The notes below the pieces were generated by a model. It had not been told where the DNA came from and made no database searches. It worked only from the letters and a program-made list of their open reading frames with translations. DNA of 37,350 nt from Desulfarculales bacterium UBA702 (GTDB lineage Bacteria; Desulfobacterota; Syntrophobacteria; Syntrophobacterales; Syntrophobacteraceae): contig DBMI01000064.1 of NCBI GenBank assembly GCA_002298165.1, forward strand, positions 1-37,350, written 5' to 3'. This document shows, piece by piece, positions 25,320 through 34,566 of the stretch; position 1 is the stretch's first letter; every line of letters starts with the position of its first letter. Made by a program: the position numbers and the translations under genes.

Positions 25320-25714
25320 GCCTGGGAGCGCCTATGCCGTTTTTACAAAAATTGTGTTGGGCGGGCGTCCAGAAGGTGGTATTAGAAGGCAGGAATCGGC
25401 ACAACAGGAAGAGCCGCTGAAGCTATTTGATGGCCGAACGGATTTTTTAAAAGTGTCGGCTGTCAAATTTACCCCTGCAACGATTGTCAGTTTTGTGGAC
25501 CTCGTAGCGGGGTTCTGGGCAGTTGCCGGTAGTCATCTTTGAAATTGCAGAAGAAATCGGGTGCTGTTTAAAGGGTGGATTCCGGGTTTTAGGCCGGATA
25601 GGGGGGCGTTCCGATTTCGGGTTTAGATGTTGTATTCATGCCGGCTCTGACCGTAAGAGATGGTATTGAAACGAAAATAGGAGAAGGGCGGTTTCATCGG
25701 AGGGGGCAAAAAAT
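25320..25714. other. intergenic region before bamA, no gene supported
   Basis: No credible coding sequence. An overlapping 89-codon frame is low in coding character and lacks a ribosome-binding site. No strong promoter or terminator is obvious. Confidence 0.5.
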
Positions 25715-28387
25715 ATGGTGGGGTGGAGAAGAGTTGGGGGACTCGTTTGGCTTTTTACTGTCTGTATTCTGGCTGGCTCGTTTCAAGGGTGGGCACAAGA
25801 TCAGCCGGTCAGGGTAGCCGTTCTGCCTTTCGTGATTCACGCACAGCAGGATGCGGCCAAGGTTCAGAAGTCCCTTGATGAAGTCTTTTCGCGAACGCTC
25901 TCGAGTGAGGGGATCAAAATGGTCGATCCCCAGGAAGCCCAGAGATCAGCGGGTGGTGCTGTTCGCTCGGAAGAGCAGGCACGCTCGGTAGGGAATAAAC
26001 TGGGAGCCGCGTATGTACTTTTTGGCAGCTTCAACCAGGTAGGCAATTCCATAAGCCTCGATGGCAGGCTCGTTGACACTTCCGGCAAAAAGAAGTCGGC
26101 GATCCTTTTCGCTGAAGAAAAGGGTTTTGAAAATCTTGCCTCGGCTGTCGGGAAGATAGTTCAGCAGATGAGCGTTCAGGTGCTCTCGAAAGGCGTAATC
26201 GCCGATGTTAAAATAAGGGGCAACGATAGAATTGAAGCCGATGCTATAAAGGGAAACGTCAAAAGCAAGAAGGGCGAAATTCTCAGGCCTGCTACAGTGA
26301 GCGAGGATATAAGATCCATCTTCAAGATGGGTTATTTCGAGAAAGTTGACGCTGAGGTTACCGACACTCCCACTGGGAAGATCCTCACTTTCGTTGTCCA
26401 GGAAAACCCCAGTGTTCAGGAAGTGAAGATAAGCGGCGAAAAGAAGATCAAGGAAAAGGACATCCTTGCCGCCATCGCCACTAAAGCTTACACCGTGCTG
26501 CAGCGCAACATAGTCAGCGAGGATGTGCAAAAAATTCAGAAACTCTATCAGCAAAAGGGCTATTACAATGCCCAGGTGAACTCAAAGATCGAGTTTCCGA
26601 AGGACCCCCGCAAGGCCGTGGTTTCTTTCGACATAAAAGAAAATGAAAAAGTATATATTAAGAAGATCAACTTTGCGGGTAATAAAAATATGTCCTCGCG
26701 CAAGCTTCGCGGGGTAATGCAGACCAAGGTAAAGAGCCTTCTCTCATACTTCACAGATCGCGGAATTCTTCAAAAAGACATTCTCGAGACAGACATCGAC
26801 CGCCTCACCGCTTTTTATCATGACGAAGGCTACATGGATGCAAAGGTGAGTTCGCCGGATATAGATCTTAGGAAAGACGGCTTTTACATCAGCATCGGCG
26901 TTGAAGAAGGGTCCAGGTACAAGGTTACTGCAGTTACAATCAGCGGTGACATGCTCGATAATTATGAAAAGAAGCTGATGACGAAGCTGGAGATAAAACC
27001 CAAGAGTTTCTTCAGCCGGGAAAAGGTGCGCAAGGACATTGATAGTGTTACGAAAGCATACATGAACGAAGGCTACGCCAGGGTTGATGTCGATCCCCAG
27101 ATAAAGCGGAACCCGGAGGATCACACAACTGAAGTGAACTTCCATGTGACCAAGAAAGATATAGTTCATATTGGAAAGATTTTCATTACCGGGAACACCA
27201 AGACCCGTGACAATGTAATCCGCCGTGAAATGAGGATAGCGGAAGGTTCTCTTTTCAATGCCAAAAAACTTGAAGAAAGCCTCACCAGGCTCAAGAAGCT
27301 CGATTACTTCGAAGACGTGGAAATTACTCCGACCGATACGGATCAGCTGGATATCATGAATCTTCATGTAAAGGTGAAGGAGAAACTGACCGGCTCGATA
27401 AGCCTTGGCGGCGGGTATTCCTCGGAAGATGGTCTTTTCACGAGCGGTCAGGTCATGCAGAAGAACCTGTTTGGAAGGGGGCAGACAATAGCCGTCAAGG
27501 GCTATCTTGGGCAGTCCGCTCAACGATACATGCTCAGTTTTACCGATCCCTGGGCATTCGGCTATCCGGTTTCGGCTGGAATAGATGTCTACAACTGGTT
27601 GAGAGCGTACGATGATTTTACAAAGGATGCCTACGGTTTCCGGCTTCGCAGTGGATTTCCTTTTGGCCAGTACAGCCGGGTCAACCTCTACTATGTTTTC
27701 GAACGAGCGCATCTCACTGAGATTTCCACTACTTATCAGGCTCTCTTTCCTGGCCAGGATCTCACTGGATGGGAAATTAAAAGCGCGATTGGTGCCGGAG
27801 TCGAACGTGACAGCACAGACCATCCCTTTCTGCCGACAAGAGGTACCTATGCTGGGGCTGTAGGAGAATTTACAAGCAGAGCCATCGGCAGCGACTTCGA
27901 TTACATAAAGGAGGAAATCCACGCTGGTGTTTATCATCCACTTTGGTGGATATTTATCGGCCATATCCGTGGAGAAATGGGCTTCCTGCAGGAAACAACT
28001 TCGACTACCGTGCCAATCTATGAAAAATATTTCCTTGGCGGCATAAATTCACTTCGAGGCTGGCAGTTTGGGCAGGTCGGCCCCAAACAGTATGTTAACG
28101 GTATCCCCGTTGTGGTTGGTGGTTACAATTACGCGGTTGCGAATTTCGAGGTTCTTTTCCCGATAATGGAAAAGTATGGCATACGCGGGGTCGTTTTCTT
28201 TGACGCAGGCAATGCCTTCGACAAGAATGAATCGATCGACGTATCGAAATTCAGGACCGACGTAGGTGCGGGTGTCCGGTGGAACTCGCCTTTCGGACCG
28301 CTCCGCATAGAAATAGGGTACAATCTGGATCGGCAAGTTGGTGATGATCCCTATCAATGGCAATTCTCGGCGGGTGCTTTCTTTTAA
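25715..28387 (+). CDS. bamA: outer membrane protein assembly factor BamA with extra N-terminal domain
   Basis: An 890-residue Omp85 protein that inserts beta-barrels into the outer membrane. A signal peptide (about 1-28) is followed by an additional domain at about 32-155 that starts RVAVLPF and contains GAAYVLFGSF, resembling the TolB-N/CsgG-like 'VAVLPF' fold. Five POTRA domains follow (about 162-500; the first opens DVKIRGNDRIEADAI), then a C-terminal barrel from about 560. The conserved barrel-lumen motif, usually (V/I)RGF, reads LRGW here. The last residue is Phe, as in typical barrel C-termini. GGAGGGGG lies eight bases before the ATG. The skp gene follows 14 bp later, the usual partner. 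Confidence 0.95.
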   Translation: MVGWRRVGGLVWLFTVCILAGSFQGWAQDQPVRVAVLPFVIHAQQDAAKVQKSLDEVFSRTLSSEGIKMVDPQEAQRSAGGAVRSEEQARSVGNKLGAAYVLFGSFNQVGNSISLDGRLVDTSGKKKSAILFAEEKGFENLASAVGKIVQQMSVQVLSKGVIADVKIRGNDRIEADAIKGNVKSKKGEILRPATVSEDIRSIFKMGYFEKVDAEVTDTPTGKILTFVVQENPSVQEVKISGEKKIKEKDILAAIATKAYTVLQRNIVSEDVQKIQKLYQQKGYYNAQVNSKIEFPKDPRKAVVSFDIKENEKVYIKKINFAGNKNMSSRKLRGVMQTKVKSLLSYFTDRGILQKDILETDIDRLTAFYHDEGYMDAKVSSPDIDLRKDGFYISIGVEEGSRYKVTAVTISGDMLDNYEKKLMTKLEIKPKSFFSREKVRKDIDSVTKAYMNEGYARVDVDPQIKRNPEDHTTEVNFHVTKKDIVHIGKIFITGNTKTRDNVIRREMRIAEGSLFNAKKLEESLTRLKKLDYFEDVEITPTDTDQLDIMNLHVKVKEKLTGSISLGGGYSSEDGLFTSGQVMQKNLFGRGQTIAVKGYLGQSAQRYMLSFTDPWAFGYPVSAGIDVYNWLRAYDDFTKDAYGFRLRSGFPFGQYSRVNLYYVFERAHLTEISTTYQALFPGQDLTGWEIKSAIGAGVERDSTDHPFLPTRGTYAGAVGEFTSRAIGSDFDYIKEEIHAGVYHPLWWIFIGHIRGEMGFLQETTSTTVPIYEKYFLGGINSLRGWQFGQVGPKQYVNGIPVVVGGYNYAVANFEVLFPIMEKYGIRGVVFFDAGNAFDKNESIDVSKFRTDVGAGVRWNSPFGPLRIEIGYNLDRQVGDDPYQWQFSAGAFF

Positions 28388-28401
28388 GGAGTGTATGACA
28401 G

Positions 28402-28917
28402 ATGAAGAAGTTTATTGGTGCAGTTGCGTTGGCGACAGGTATTCTTTTCGGCTCAAGTGTTTTTGCGGCGGACCTGAAGATAGGCTATGTTGATATAAAC
28501 GGCGTGGCCTTGCAGTCCACCTGGGGGAAAAGGGTTGTCGAGCAGCTTAAAAAAGAGCAGGAAAAGCTTTCCGGCGATTTTGAGCTGAAAGCAAAGACCT
28601 TCAAGACTGCCAAGGAAGAATACGATAAGAAAAAAGACGTAATGGACGATAAGACCAAGACCAAAAAGCAGGCTGAACTCCAGACCATGGCCGCGGAACT
28701 TGAGAAGCTTGCAAGCGAGTCGAGCCAGCAATACAACAAGCAGGCCCAGGAAGTTAAGGCTCCATTGTTCCAGAAGATAACCGAAATACTTTCGAAGATC
28801 GGCAAGGATGACAAGTACGATTTCATCTTTGAGAAAGGCAGCTTGCCCTACGCAAGTGATAAAAACGATCTTACCAAAAGGGTTGCAGCCGAGTTGGACA
28901 AAACAAGCCCTAAATGA
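28402..28917 (+). CDS. skp: periplasmic chaperone Skp/OmpH family
   Basis: A 171-residue periplasmic chaperone that carries unfolded outer-membrane proteins to BamA. A signal peptide (ending GSSVFA) is followed by KIGYVDINGVAL, the family's first strand, and then a long, charged alpha-helical tentacle region (about 50-120) rich in Lys, Glu and Gln. The C-terminus returns to beta with YDFIFEKGSLPYA. GGAG precedes the ATG by about ten bases. It is directly downstream of bamA, and a strong terminator follows. Confidence 0.9.
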   Translation: MKKFIGAVALATGILFGSSVFAADLKIGYVDINGVALQSTWGKRVVEQLKKEQEKLSGDFELKAKTFKTAKEEYDKKKDVMDDKTKTKKQAELQTMAAELEKLASESSQQYNKQAQEVKAPLFQKITEILSKIGKDDKYDFIFEKGSLPYASDKNDLTKRVAAELDKTSPK

Positions 28918-28949
28918 TCGGATGGTAGCTCGCGCGGAATAAAGCCTGT

Positions 28950-28987
28950 AAAGATGGCGGGAGATAATACAGCCCGCCATCTTTCTT
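28950..28987 (+). terminator. terminator between skp and lpxD
   Basis: Perfect 12-bp stem AAAGATGGCGGG/CCCGCCATCTTT. It splits the bamA-skp part from the lipid A genes, unless read-through occurs. The T-tract is short (the stem ends in TTT then CTT). Confidence 0.75.
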
Positions 28988-29112
28988 CAGGTTTATAACC
29001 TGCCCTGGCAGCCCAGCAATGGGCCTAATCGACGGATTTGTGCCGGCCGGGTCCACACACGAGGCAATTCCATGTGTCTGCCGGGATGTGAGGCACAGGT
29101 GCGATTTTTTTA

Positions 29113-30180
29113 ATGGAATGCGAATTGAGCAATATCGCCAGCCACTCCTATACCCTCCGTGAACTCGCCGATATTGCGGGCGCGCAAATTAGAGGCAACC
29201 CTGAACTGAGAGTGACGGGAATTGGCCCTCTCGATAGTGCATCATCAGAACAGCTCAGCTTTGTTGCAGATCGACGGCTGCAACACCTTGTTGCCGGATG
29301 CAAGGCCGCCGCGTTTATTGTACCTGATGACTTTGAAGACCCCGCTCTAAACCTTCTCATCGCCAAAAATCCTTATCTTGCCCTGGCCAAGATAGCTGCT
29401 CTTTTCATGCGAGTTAGTCGAGGTGAGCCTGAAATACATTCCACCGCCATAATAGCTGCGGGAGCCCGATTAGAAGGCGAGATAGCCGTTGGTCCTTATG
29501 CCTTTATAGGTGAAGACTGCGTCATCGGTCCTCGCACGAGAATAGGCGCTGGATGCTACATAGGGCAGGGGGTTTGCATAGGTGAGGATTGCGTAATTTA
29601 CCCTCGGGCTGTGATCCTTGATAGGTGCATACTCGGGAATCGTGTAACGATAAACAGCGGTGCGGTTATCGGCACCGACGGGTTCGGCTTTGCACAGGAT
29701 GAGCTTGGCCGTCATTACAAAATTCCTCAGACGGGAATCGTTCAGATCGACGATGATGTCGAAATTGGTGCGAACTCGACTATAGACCGGGCGACTTTCG
29801 GCAGGACATGGATAAAGCGCGGAGCGAAGTTAGACAACCTGGTGATGATTGCCCACAACGTCATCATCGGGGAAGATAGCGCATTTGCTGCACAGGTTGG
29901 AATTTCCGGGAGCAGTGTCGTAGGTAACCGTGTGCTCATGGGAGGCCAAGTGGGTGTGGCCGGGCACTTGAAGATAGGCGACGGTGCAAGGTTCAGCGCT
30001 CAGGCCGGGATACTCGGCAATGTCGAAGCCGGGCAGGTTGTGGGGGGATCGCCGGCTGTTCCGCACAATGAATGGTTGAAAAATGTTGCCAATGTTCGAC
30101 GTCTTCCCAAACTTAAGGACGAATTGAAGCGTCTCCGGGAGAAGGTTCGAGAAATCGAGGAGGAACTGAAAAAGCGATGA
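29113..30180 (+). CDS. lpxD: UDP-3-O-acylglucosamine N-acyltransferase
   Basis: Third step of lipid A synthesis. The 355-residue protein has an N-terminal uridine-binding domain (about 14-105), then hexapeptide repeats (IGEDCVIGPRTRIGAG and similar) forming a left-handed beta-helix, and a C-terminal helical tail with RLPKLKDELKRL. The catalytic His is H248 in NLVMIAHNVIIGE (E. coli H239). The predicted ATG lies after an A/T-rich stretch without a strong ribosome-binding site. It overlaps fabZ by four bases (ATGA). Confidence 0.95.
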   Translation: MECELSNIASHSYTLRELADIAGAQIRGNPELRVTGIGPLDSASSEQLSFVADRRLQHLVAGCKAAAFIVPDDFEDPALNLLIAKNPYLALAKIAALFMRVSRGEPEIHSTAIIAAGARLEGEIAVGPYAFIGEDCVIGPRTRIGAGCYIGQGVCIGEDCVIYPRAVILDRCILGNRVTINSGAVIGTDGFGFAQDELGRHYKIPQTGIVQIDDDVEIGANSTIDRATFGRTWIKRGAKLDNLVMIAHNVIIGEDSAFAAQVGISGSSVVGNRVLMGGQVGVAGHLKIGDGARFSAQAGILGNVEAGQVVGGSPAVPHNEWLKNVANVRRLPKLKDELKRLREKVREIEEELKKR

Positions 30181-30623
30181 TGGACATAAACGAGATTAAG
30201 AGCATCCTTCCGCACCGCTACCCGTTTCTGCTCGTTGACCGTATTATCGAAATTGCCGGCGACGAGATTGTGGGGATAAAGAATGTTACAGCAAACGAGC
30301 CATTCTTCGAAGGCCATTTTCCCGACCGGCCCATAATGCCGGGAGTACTCATAATTGAAGCGATGGCTCAAACTGGCGGGATTCTCGCCTATACGATCGC
30401 GCCTCAATATAAAGGCAGATCCATTCTTTTCATCGGAATCGACAAGGTCCGCTTTCGCAGGCAAGTTGTCCCCGGTGATCAGCTCATCCTCAAACTGAAG
30501 GTTCTAAAGCAAAGGGGTGGTCTGTTCAAAATGAAGGCAGAGGCCTTCGTTGACGATCAACTTGCAACCGAGGCCGAATTGATGGCAACAATCGACATTG
30601 ATCATTCGGTGGCGGCCCAATAG
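30177..30623 (+). CDS. fabZ: 3-hydroxyacyl-ACP dehydratase
   Basis: A 148-residue hot-dog-fold dehydratase of fatty acid synthesis, often linked to lpx genes because both draw on 3-hydroxyacyl-ACP. Signatures are LPHRYPFLLVDR and FFEGHFPDRPIMPGVLIIEAMAQ, with catalytic H47 and E61. Translationally coupled to lpxD. Confidence 0.97.
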   Translation: MMDINEIKSILPHRYPFLLVDRIIEIAGDEIVGIKNVTANEPFFEGHFPDRPIMPGVLIIEAMAQTGGILAYTIAPQYKGRSILFIGIDKVRFRRQVVPGDQLILKLKVLKQRGGLFKMKAEAFVDDQLATEAELMATIDIDHSVAAQ

Positions 30624-30689
30624 ATTGATTCTGGCCCTTGGCTTTGAGAATATCCACATTACCTCGGAAGCAGATTGGAGACAAACTGA

Positions 30690-31469
30690 ATGAAGATTCA
30701 CCCAACCGCCATAATTTCCCCTGGGGCCGATCTGGCGGAGGATGCCGAAATAGAAGCTTACAGCGTTATAGGACCAAAAGTCACGATTGGTTCGGGAACG
30801 GTTGTAGGGCCGCACGTAGTAATCGAGGGAAGGACCACAATAGGAAAAAGGAACAGGATATATCCGTTTGTAACCATAGGATTTCCTCCCCAGGACATAA
30901 CCTATCGGGATGAGGACACTCAGGTCGTTATCGGAGACGACAATATAATCCGCGAAAACTGCACCATACATCGAGGATCGAACCGAGCGGCCGGGATAAC
31001 AAGTGTAGGCGACTCAAACTACCTGATGTCCTACGTTCATATCGCTCATGATTGCCGCATAGGCAACAAGATCATTATGGCCAATTCAGCAACCCTTGGG
31101 GGCCATGTCGAGGTTGGCGATTGCGCTATACTGGGAGGACTTGTAGCTATTCATCAACTAGTAAGGATCGGCGAGTACAGTTGTCTTGGGGGGAGGGCCG
31201 GTGTGCGGATGGATGTTCCTCCATACATGCTTGCAACCGGGACCGAGGGGGCAAAACTTTTCGGACCTAATATAATCGGTTTGAAGCGGAATGGTTTTTC
31301 ACAGGAAACCATAAACGCTTTGAAAAAATGCTACCGCATAATCTTCCGTTCAGGGCTAACCATAAAAGATGCACTTGAAAAGGCGCGCAATGAAGTCGAA
31401 TCATTTTACGAGACTGAAAGACTGATCGATTTCGTTGAACACAGCTCGAAAAGAGGGATCACCAGATAA
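30690..31469 (+). CDS. lpxA: UDP-N-acetylglucosamine acyltransferase
   Basis: First step of lipid A synthesis. A 259-residue left-handed beta-helix with hexapeptide repeats. The catalytic His is H120 in YVHIAHDCRIG (E. coli H125). The C-terminal helical domain opens with GLKRNGFSQETINALKK. GGAGAC lies upstream of the ATG. Its TAA stop overlaps the start of the following lpxI fusion by one base (TAATG). Confidence 0.96.
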   Translation: MKIHPTAIISPGADLAEDAEIEAYSVIGPKVTIGSGTVVGPHVVIEGRTTIGKRNRIYPFVTIGFPPQDITYRDEDTQVVIGDDNIIRENCTIHRGSNRAAGITSVGDSNYLMSYVHIAHDCRIGNKIIMANSATLGGHVEVGDCAILGGLVAIHQLVRIGEYSCLGGRAGVRMDVPPYMLATGTEGAKLFGPNIIGLKRNGFSQETINALKKCYRIIFRSGLTIKDALEKARNEVESFYETERLIDFVEHSSKRGITR

Positions 31470-33436
31470 TGTCGGTTGGCGCGCTGGGAGGGTCGGGAGA
31501 AGACAGGCTCAACCGTGTTGGCCTTATTGCGGGAGGGGGGCAGTTCCCACTGCTTTTTGCTCATGCCGCGCGCAAAGCATCGGTAAACGTGCTGGCAGTG
31601 GGGTTCGAGGGCGAGACTGACCAGGCCCTCGCAAAATATGTTGACGAGTTTCATCTGCTGAAGCTGGGGCAACTCAATAAACTCATAGGAGCCTTCAGAA
31701 AAGCCGGTATCACGAATGTTGCCATGGCCGGCGCCATCAATAAGACAAGGCTCTACGCCCGCCTTCGCCCGGACTGGCGGGCGGTTCGATTTCTAAACAA
31801 ACTTAGAAATAAAAAAGACGACTCCCTTCTGAGGGCTCTGGCCGAAGAACTTGAAACCGAAGGCATATACGTTCAGCCCTCGACTATTTTCCTCCCGGAC
31901 CTGTTATCTCCTGAAGGAACTCTGACCCGCAGAAAACCCAATCGGCGTGAACAGGCGGATATAGCCTTCGGGTGGTCGCTCGCCAAGGCAATCGGCAGAC
32001 TGGATATCGGCCAGTGCCTTGTTGTGAAGAACCAGGCCGTGCTGGCGGTCGAGGGTATAGATGGCACAGATGCCACTATTCTGCGCGGTGGCAGATTGTG
32101 CCGCGAGGGTGCGGTTGTCGTAAAGGTGAGCAAGCCGACTCAGGACCTCAGGTTCGATGTTCCCGCCGTGGGTTTCGATACAATCGAGTCTATGAAGAGG
32201 GTGAATGGCCGTGTGCTGGTGGTCGAGGCCGGCAGGACTCTCATGTTCGATCGCGATAAGATGATCGACGCAGCCGATGATGCCGGGATTTCCATTGTCG
32301 TACAGAGGGACGGCGTTTTGCCCGCGGAAACTCTGGACAAAGATGCATTGAGCGCCCTCAATGACGGAACAGCCTTTAAATACATTCCGCCGAACTTAGC
32401 CGAGCCCAAGGCCGGTCCCATACTGCCGCCTCTATTGATCCGTTCTCCGCGAAATGATGCAGTTAAAGTTGGAGTTATCGGGGTCGGCTATCTGGGGCGA
32501 TTTCACGCGCAGAAATATGCAAGGCTCCCGGAAGCCGATCTAGTAGCTGTGGTGGATCTCGATCCGGCCCGCGGCCGCAGGGTGGCGACGGAAGTCGGGG
32601 CCAAGGCGATGAACGATTACAGAGAGTTGATTGGCAAAGTCGATGCCGTGAGCATTGTCACCCCCACGAACGAGCACTTTGGAATCGCACGCCAATTTTT
32701 GACCGCCGGGATCCATGTTTTGTTGGAAAAGCCGATGACGAGGAGCATCAAGGAAGCTGACGAACTGATATCGACTGCCGAACAATATGGCACGATACTT
32801 CAAATCGGACACCTCGAACGCTTTAATTCCGCTTTTACCGCAATTCGCCCACGACTTAAGAGTCCAATGTTCGTCGAAGCCCACAGGCTGGCGATGTTCA
32901 GTGAGCGCGGACTTGAAGTGGATGTAATCCTTGATCTCATGATTCATGATATTGACATAGTTCTCCACATTATGGGCTCACCCTTCAAGGAAGTCTACGC
33001 GTCGGGCATTTCGGTATTGACCCGGCTTCCCGACATAGCATCCGCCCGGATGGTATTCGAGAACGGGGCGGTGGCAAACCTTACTGCGAGCCGGATTTCC
33101 ACCAAGAGCATGCGGAAGCTCCGTATTTTCCAGGAAAACTGTTATTTTTCAGCCGACTATGCCAAAAAGCGATCCTATGCGGTTTATAAGGAGGCTGAGT
33201 CAGGCGAGGATGGTTTTCCGGAGCTGTCGATGGAAGAATTCGAAATAATCGAGAAAGATTCTCTCGAAGAAGAGATATGTTCTTTCCTAAATTCCGTGCG
33301 GACCGGTAAAAAGCCCGAAGTGGATGGCAGGGAAGGACGCCGCGCTTTGGACGTCGCCCTGGGAATATCACGGCAGATCGAGGAGCAGATGCGCGGGAAA
33401 TGGATTCCAGCACCAAAAGACTACACATTTTCATAA
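31469..33436 (+). CDS. lpxI: LpxI (UDP-2,3-diacylglucosamine pyrophosphatase) fused to a Gfo/Idh/MocA oxidoreductase
   Basis: A single uninterrupted frame of 655 residues. Residues 14-283 are LpxI: VGLIAGGGQFPLLFA at the start and AVEGIDGTDATILRGG in the middle. It hydrolyses UDP-2,3-diacylglucosamine to lipid X and takes the role of LpxH. After a linker of about 45 residues, 331-655 form a Gfo/Idh/MocA oxidoreductase with the NAD motif GVIGVGYLGRFHA, EKP at 420-422 and catalytic-type His in DLMIHDIDI (H493). Oxidoreductases of this class (GnnA) make UDP-3-keto-GlcNAc for amide-linked lipid A in Acidithiobacillus, where they sit between lpxA and lpxB, as here. The matching aminotransferase GnnB is not in the window, so this role is inferred. 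It overlaps lpxB by 37 bases. Confidence 0.9.
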   Translation: MSVGALGGSGEDRLNRVGLIAGGGQFPLLFAHAARKASVNVLAVGFEGETDQALAKYVDEFHLLKLGQLNKLIGAFRKAGITNVAMAGAINKTRLYARLRPDWRAVRFLNKLRNKKDDSLLRALAEELETEGIYVQPSTIFLPDLLSPEGTLTRRKPNRREQADIAFGWSLAKAIGRLDIGQCLVVKNQAVLAVEGIDGTDATILRGGRLCREGAVVVKVSKPTQDLRFDVPAVGFDTIESMKRVNGRVLVVEAGRTLMFDRDKMIDAADDAGISIVVQRDGVLPAETLDKDALSALNDGTAFKYIPPNLAEPKAGPILPPLLIRSPRNDAVKVGVIGVGYLGRFHAQKYARLPEADLVAVVDLDPARGRRVATEVGAKAMNDYRELIGKVDAVSIVTPTNEHFGIARQFLTAGIHVLLEKPMTRSIKEADELISTAEQYGTILQIGHLERFNSAFTAIRPRLKSPMFVEAHRLAMFSERGLEVDVILDLMIHDIDIVLHIMGSPFKEVYASGISVLTRLPDIASARMVFENGAVANLTASRISTKSMRKLRIFQENCYFSADYAKKRSYAVYKEAESGEDGFPELSMEEFEIIEKDSLEEEICSFLNSVRTGKKPEVDGREGRRALDVALGISRQIEEQMRGKWIPAPKDYTFS

Positions 33437-34566
33437 GCGCCGGAGAGGCATCCGGAGATCTCCACGGTTCCAATCTGGTTCGTGCCCTGAACTCCGCCAT
33501 GCCACAGGCGCGCATCTCCTGCCTTGGTGGCCCCATGCTCGAGAAGGCCGGAGCATCGGTAGTCGTCAATAATAGTGACATATCCGTTACTGGCGGGATT
33601 GCCGAGATATTTTCCCATCTGCGCGCGATATACGCATCTTTGCGGAAAATCCGCTCCCATTTTATTTCAGATCCACCTGATCTGGTAGTTCTGATCGATT
33701 TTCCTGACTATAACTTTCTGCTCGCGAGATTGGCAAAAAAAGCCGGTGCCCTCATTTTCTACTACATTAGCCCTCAAATTTGGGCCTGGCGCGAGTCTCG
33801 GGTGAAGACCCTGAAGCGGCTCGTCGACCGGATGGCCGTCATTCTGCCGTTTGAAAAATCTTTCTACCAGTCCCGATGCATGAATGTTGATTATGTCGGA
33901 CACCCCCTGGTTGACGTTCTATGCGGCGGCCCCGATCCAATGGACTCCGGACTAAAGTACAGGGAAGGGATCAAAGGCCCGCTGATAGGTATATTGCCCG
34001 GAAGCCGCCGGAGTGAGATAAAGCTGCTATTGGACATGCTGCTGGATTCCGCGGCCATCATCAAGACTGAATTTCCCGAAGCCGGATTCATAATTCCCGC
34101 TGCGCCTTCTCTGGATGCCAAGGCGATAGAACTGCACGCACTGAAGCGTCATGTGCCGGTGCGGATTGTATCGGGAGACACCTATGGCGTGATCGCCGCC
34201 TGCGACCTGCTCCTTACATCATCGGGTACGGTCACTCTTGAAGCGGCGATAATCGGTACGCCAATGATCATCACTTACCGACTGTCGCGGATCAGCGCCG
34301 AGATAGGTATTCGACTCCTTCGCGACAGGAAGCAGTTTTTCGGGCTGCCGAACGTAATCGCCGGGAGGCAGGTTGCCCCCGAGTTCATACACGATGATGC
34401 GAAGGCCGAACTTTTGGCGGCACAGGCTATTCTGCACCTCAAGAACCCGGATCTGCTCGATTCCCAACGGCGGGAATTTCGAAAAATCCGCGAGCAGCTG
34501 GGTGAGCCGGGCATATCGGAGCGTGTTGCGCGTCTGGTGCTCGAAACAGTAAGGGAAGGGCGATGA
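33400..34566 (+). CDS. lpxB: lipid A disaccharide synthase
   Basis: A 388-residue GT19 glycosyltransferase that joins lipid X to UDP-2,3-diacylglucosamine. The start motif ISAGEASGDLHG is diagnostic, followed by IDFPDYNFLLAR and YYISPQIWAWRESR. The C-terminal half has LPGSRRSEI and LLTSSGTVTLEAAIIGTPMIITYR. The ATG lies inside the end of the LpxI fusion gene; the stop overlaps waaA by four bases. Confidence 0.96.
   Translation: MDSSTKRLHIFISAGEASGDLHGSNLVRALNSAMPQARISCLGGPMLEKAGASVVVNNSDISVTGGIAEIFSHLRAIYASLRKIRSHFISDPPDLVVLIDFPDYNFLLARLAKKAGALIFYYISPQIWAWRESRVKTLKRLVDRMAVILPFEKSFYQSRCMNVDYVGHPLVDVLCGGPDPMDSGLKYREGIKGPLIGILPGSRRSEIKLLLDMLLDSAAIIKTEFPEAGFIIPAAPSLDAKAIELHALKRHVPVRIVSGDTYGVIAACDLLLTSSGTVTLEAAIIGTPMIITYRLSRISAEIGIRLLRDRKQFFGLPNVIAGRQVAPEFIHDDAKAELLAAQAILHLKNPDLLDSQRREFRKIREQLGEPGISERVARLVLETVREGR

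Noticed and set aside
25273..25542. An 89-codon frame overlapping the end of lolD
   Set aside because: It starts inside lolD, lacks a ribosome-binding site and reads like non-coding sequence.
26744..27964. A 406-codon minus-strand frame inside bamA
   Set aside because: It is a shadow of the bamA coding frame, with no recognisable domain.
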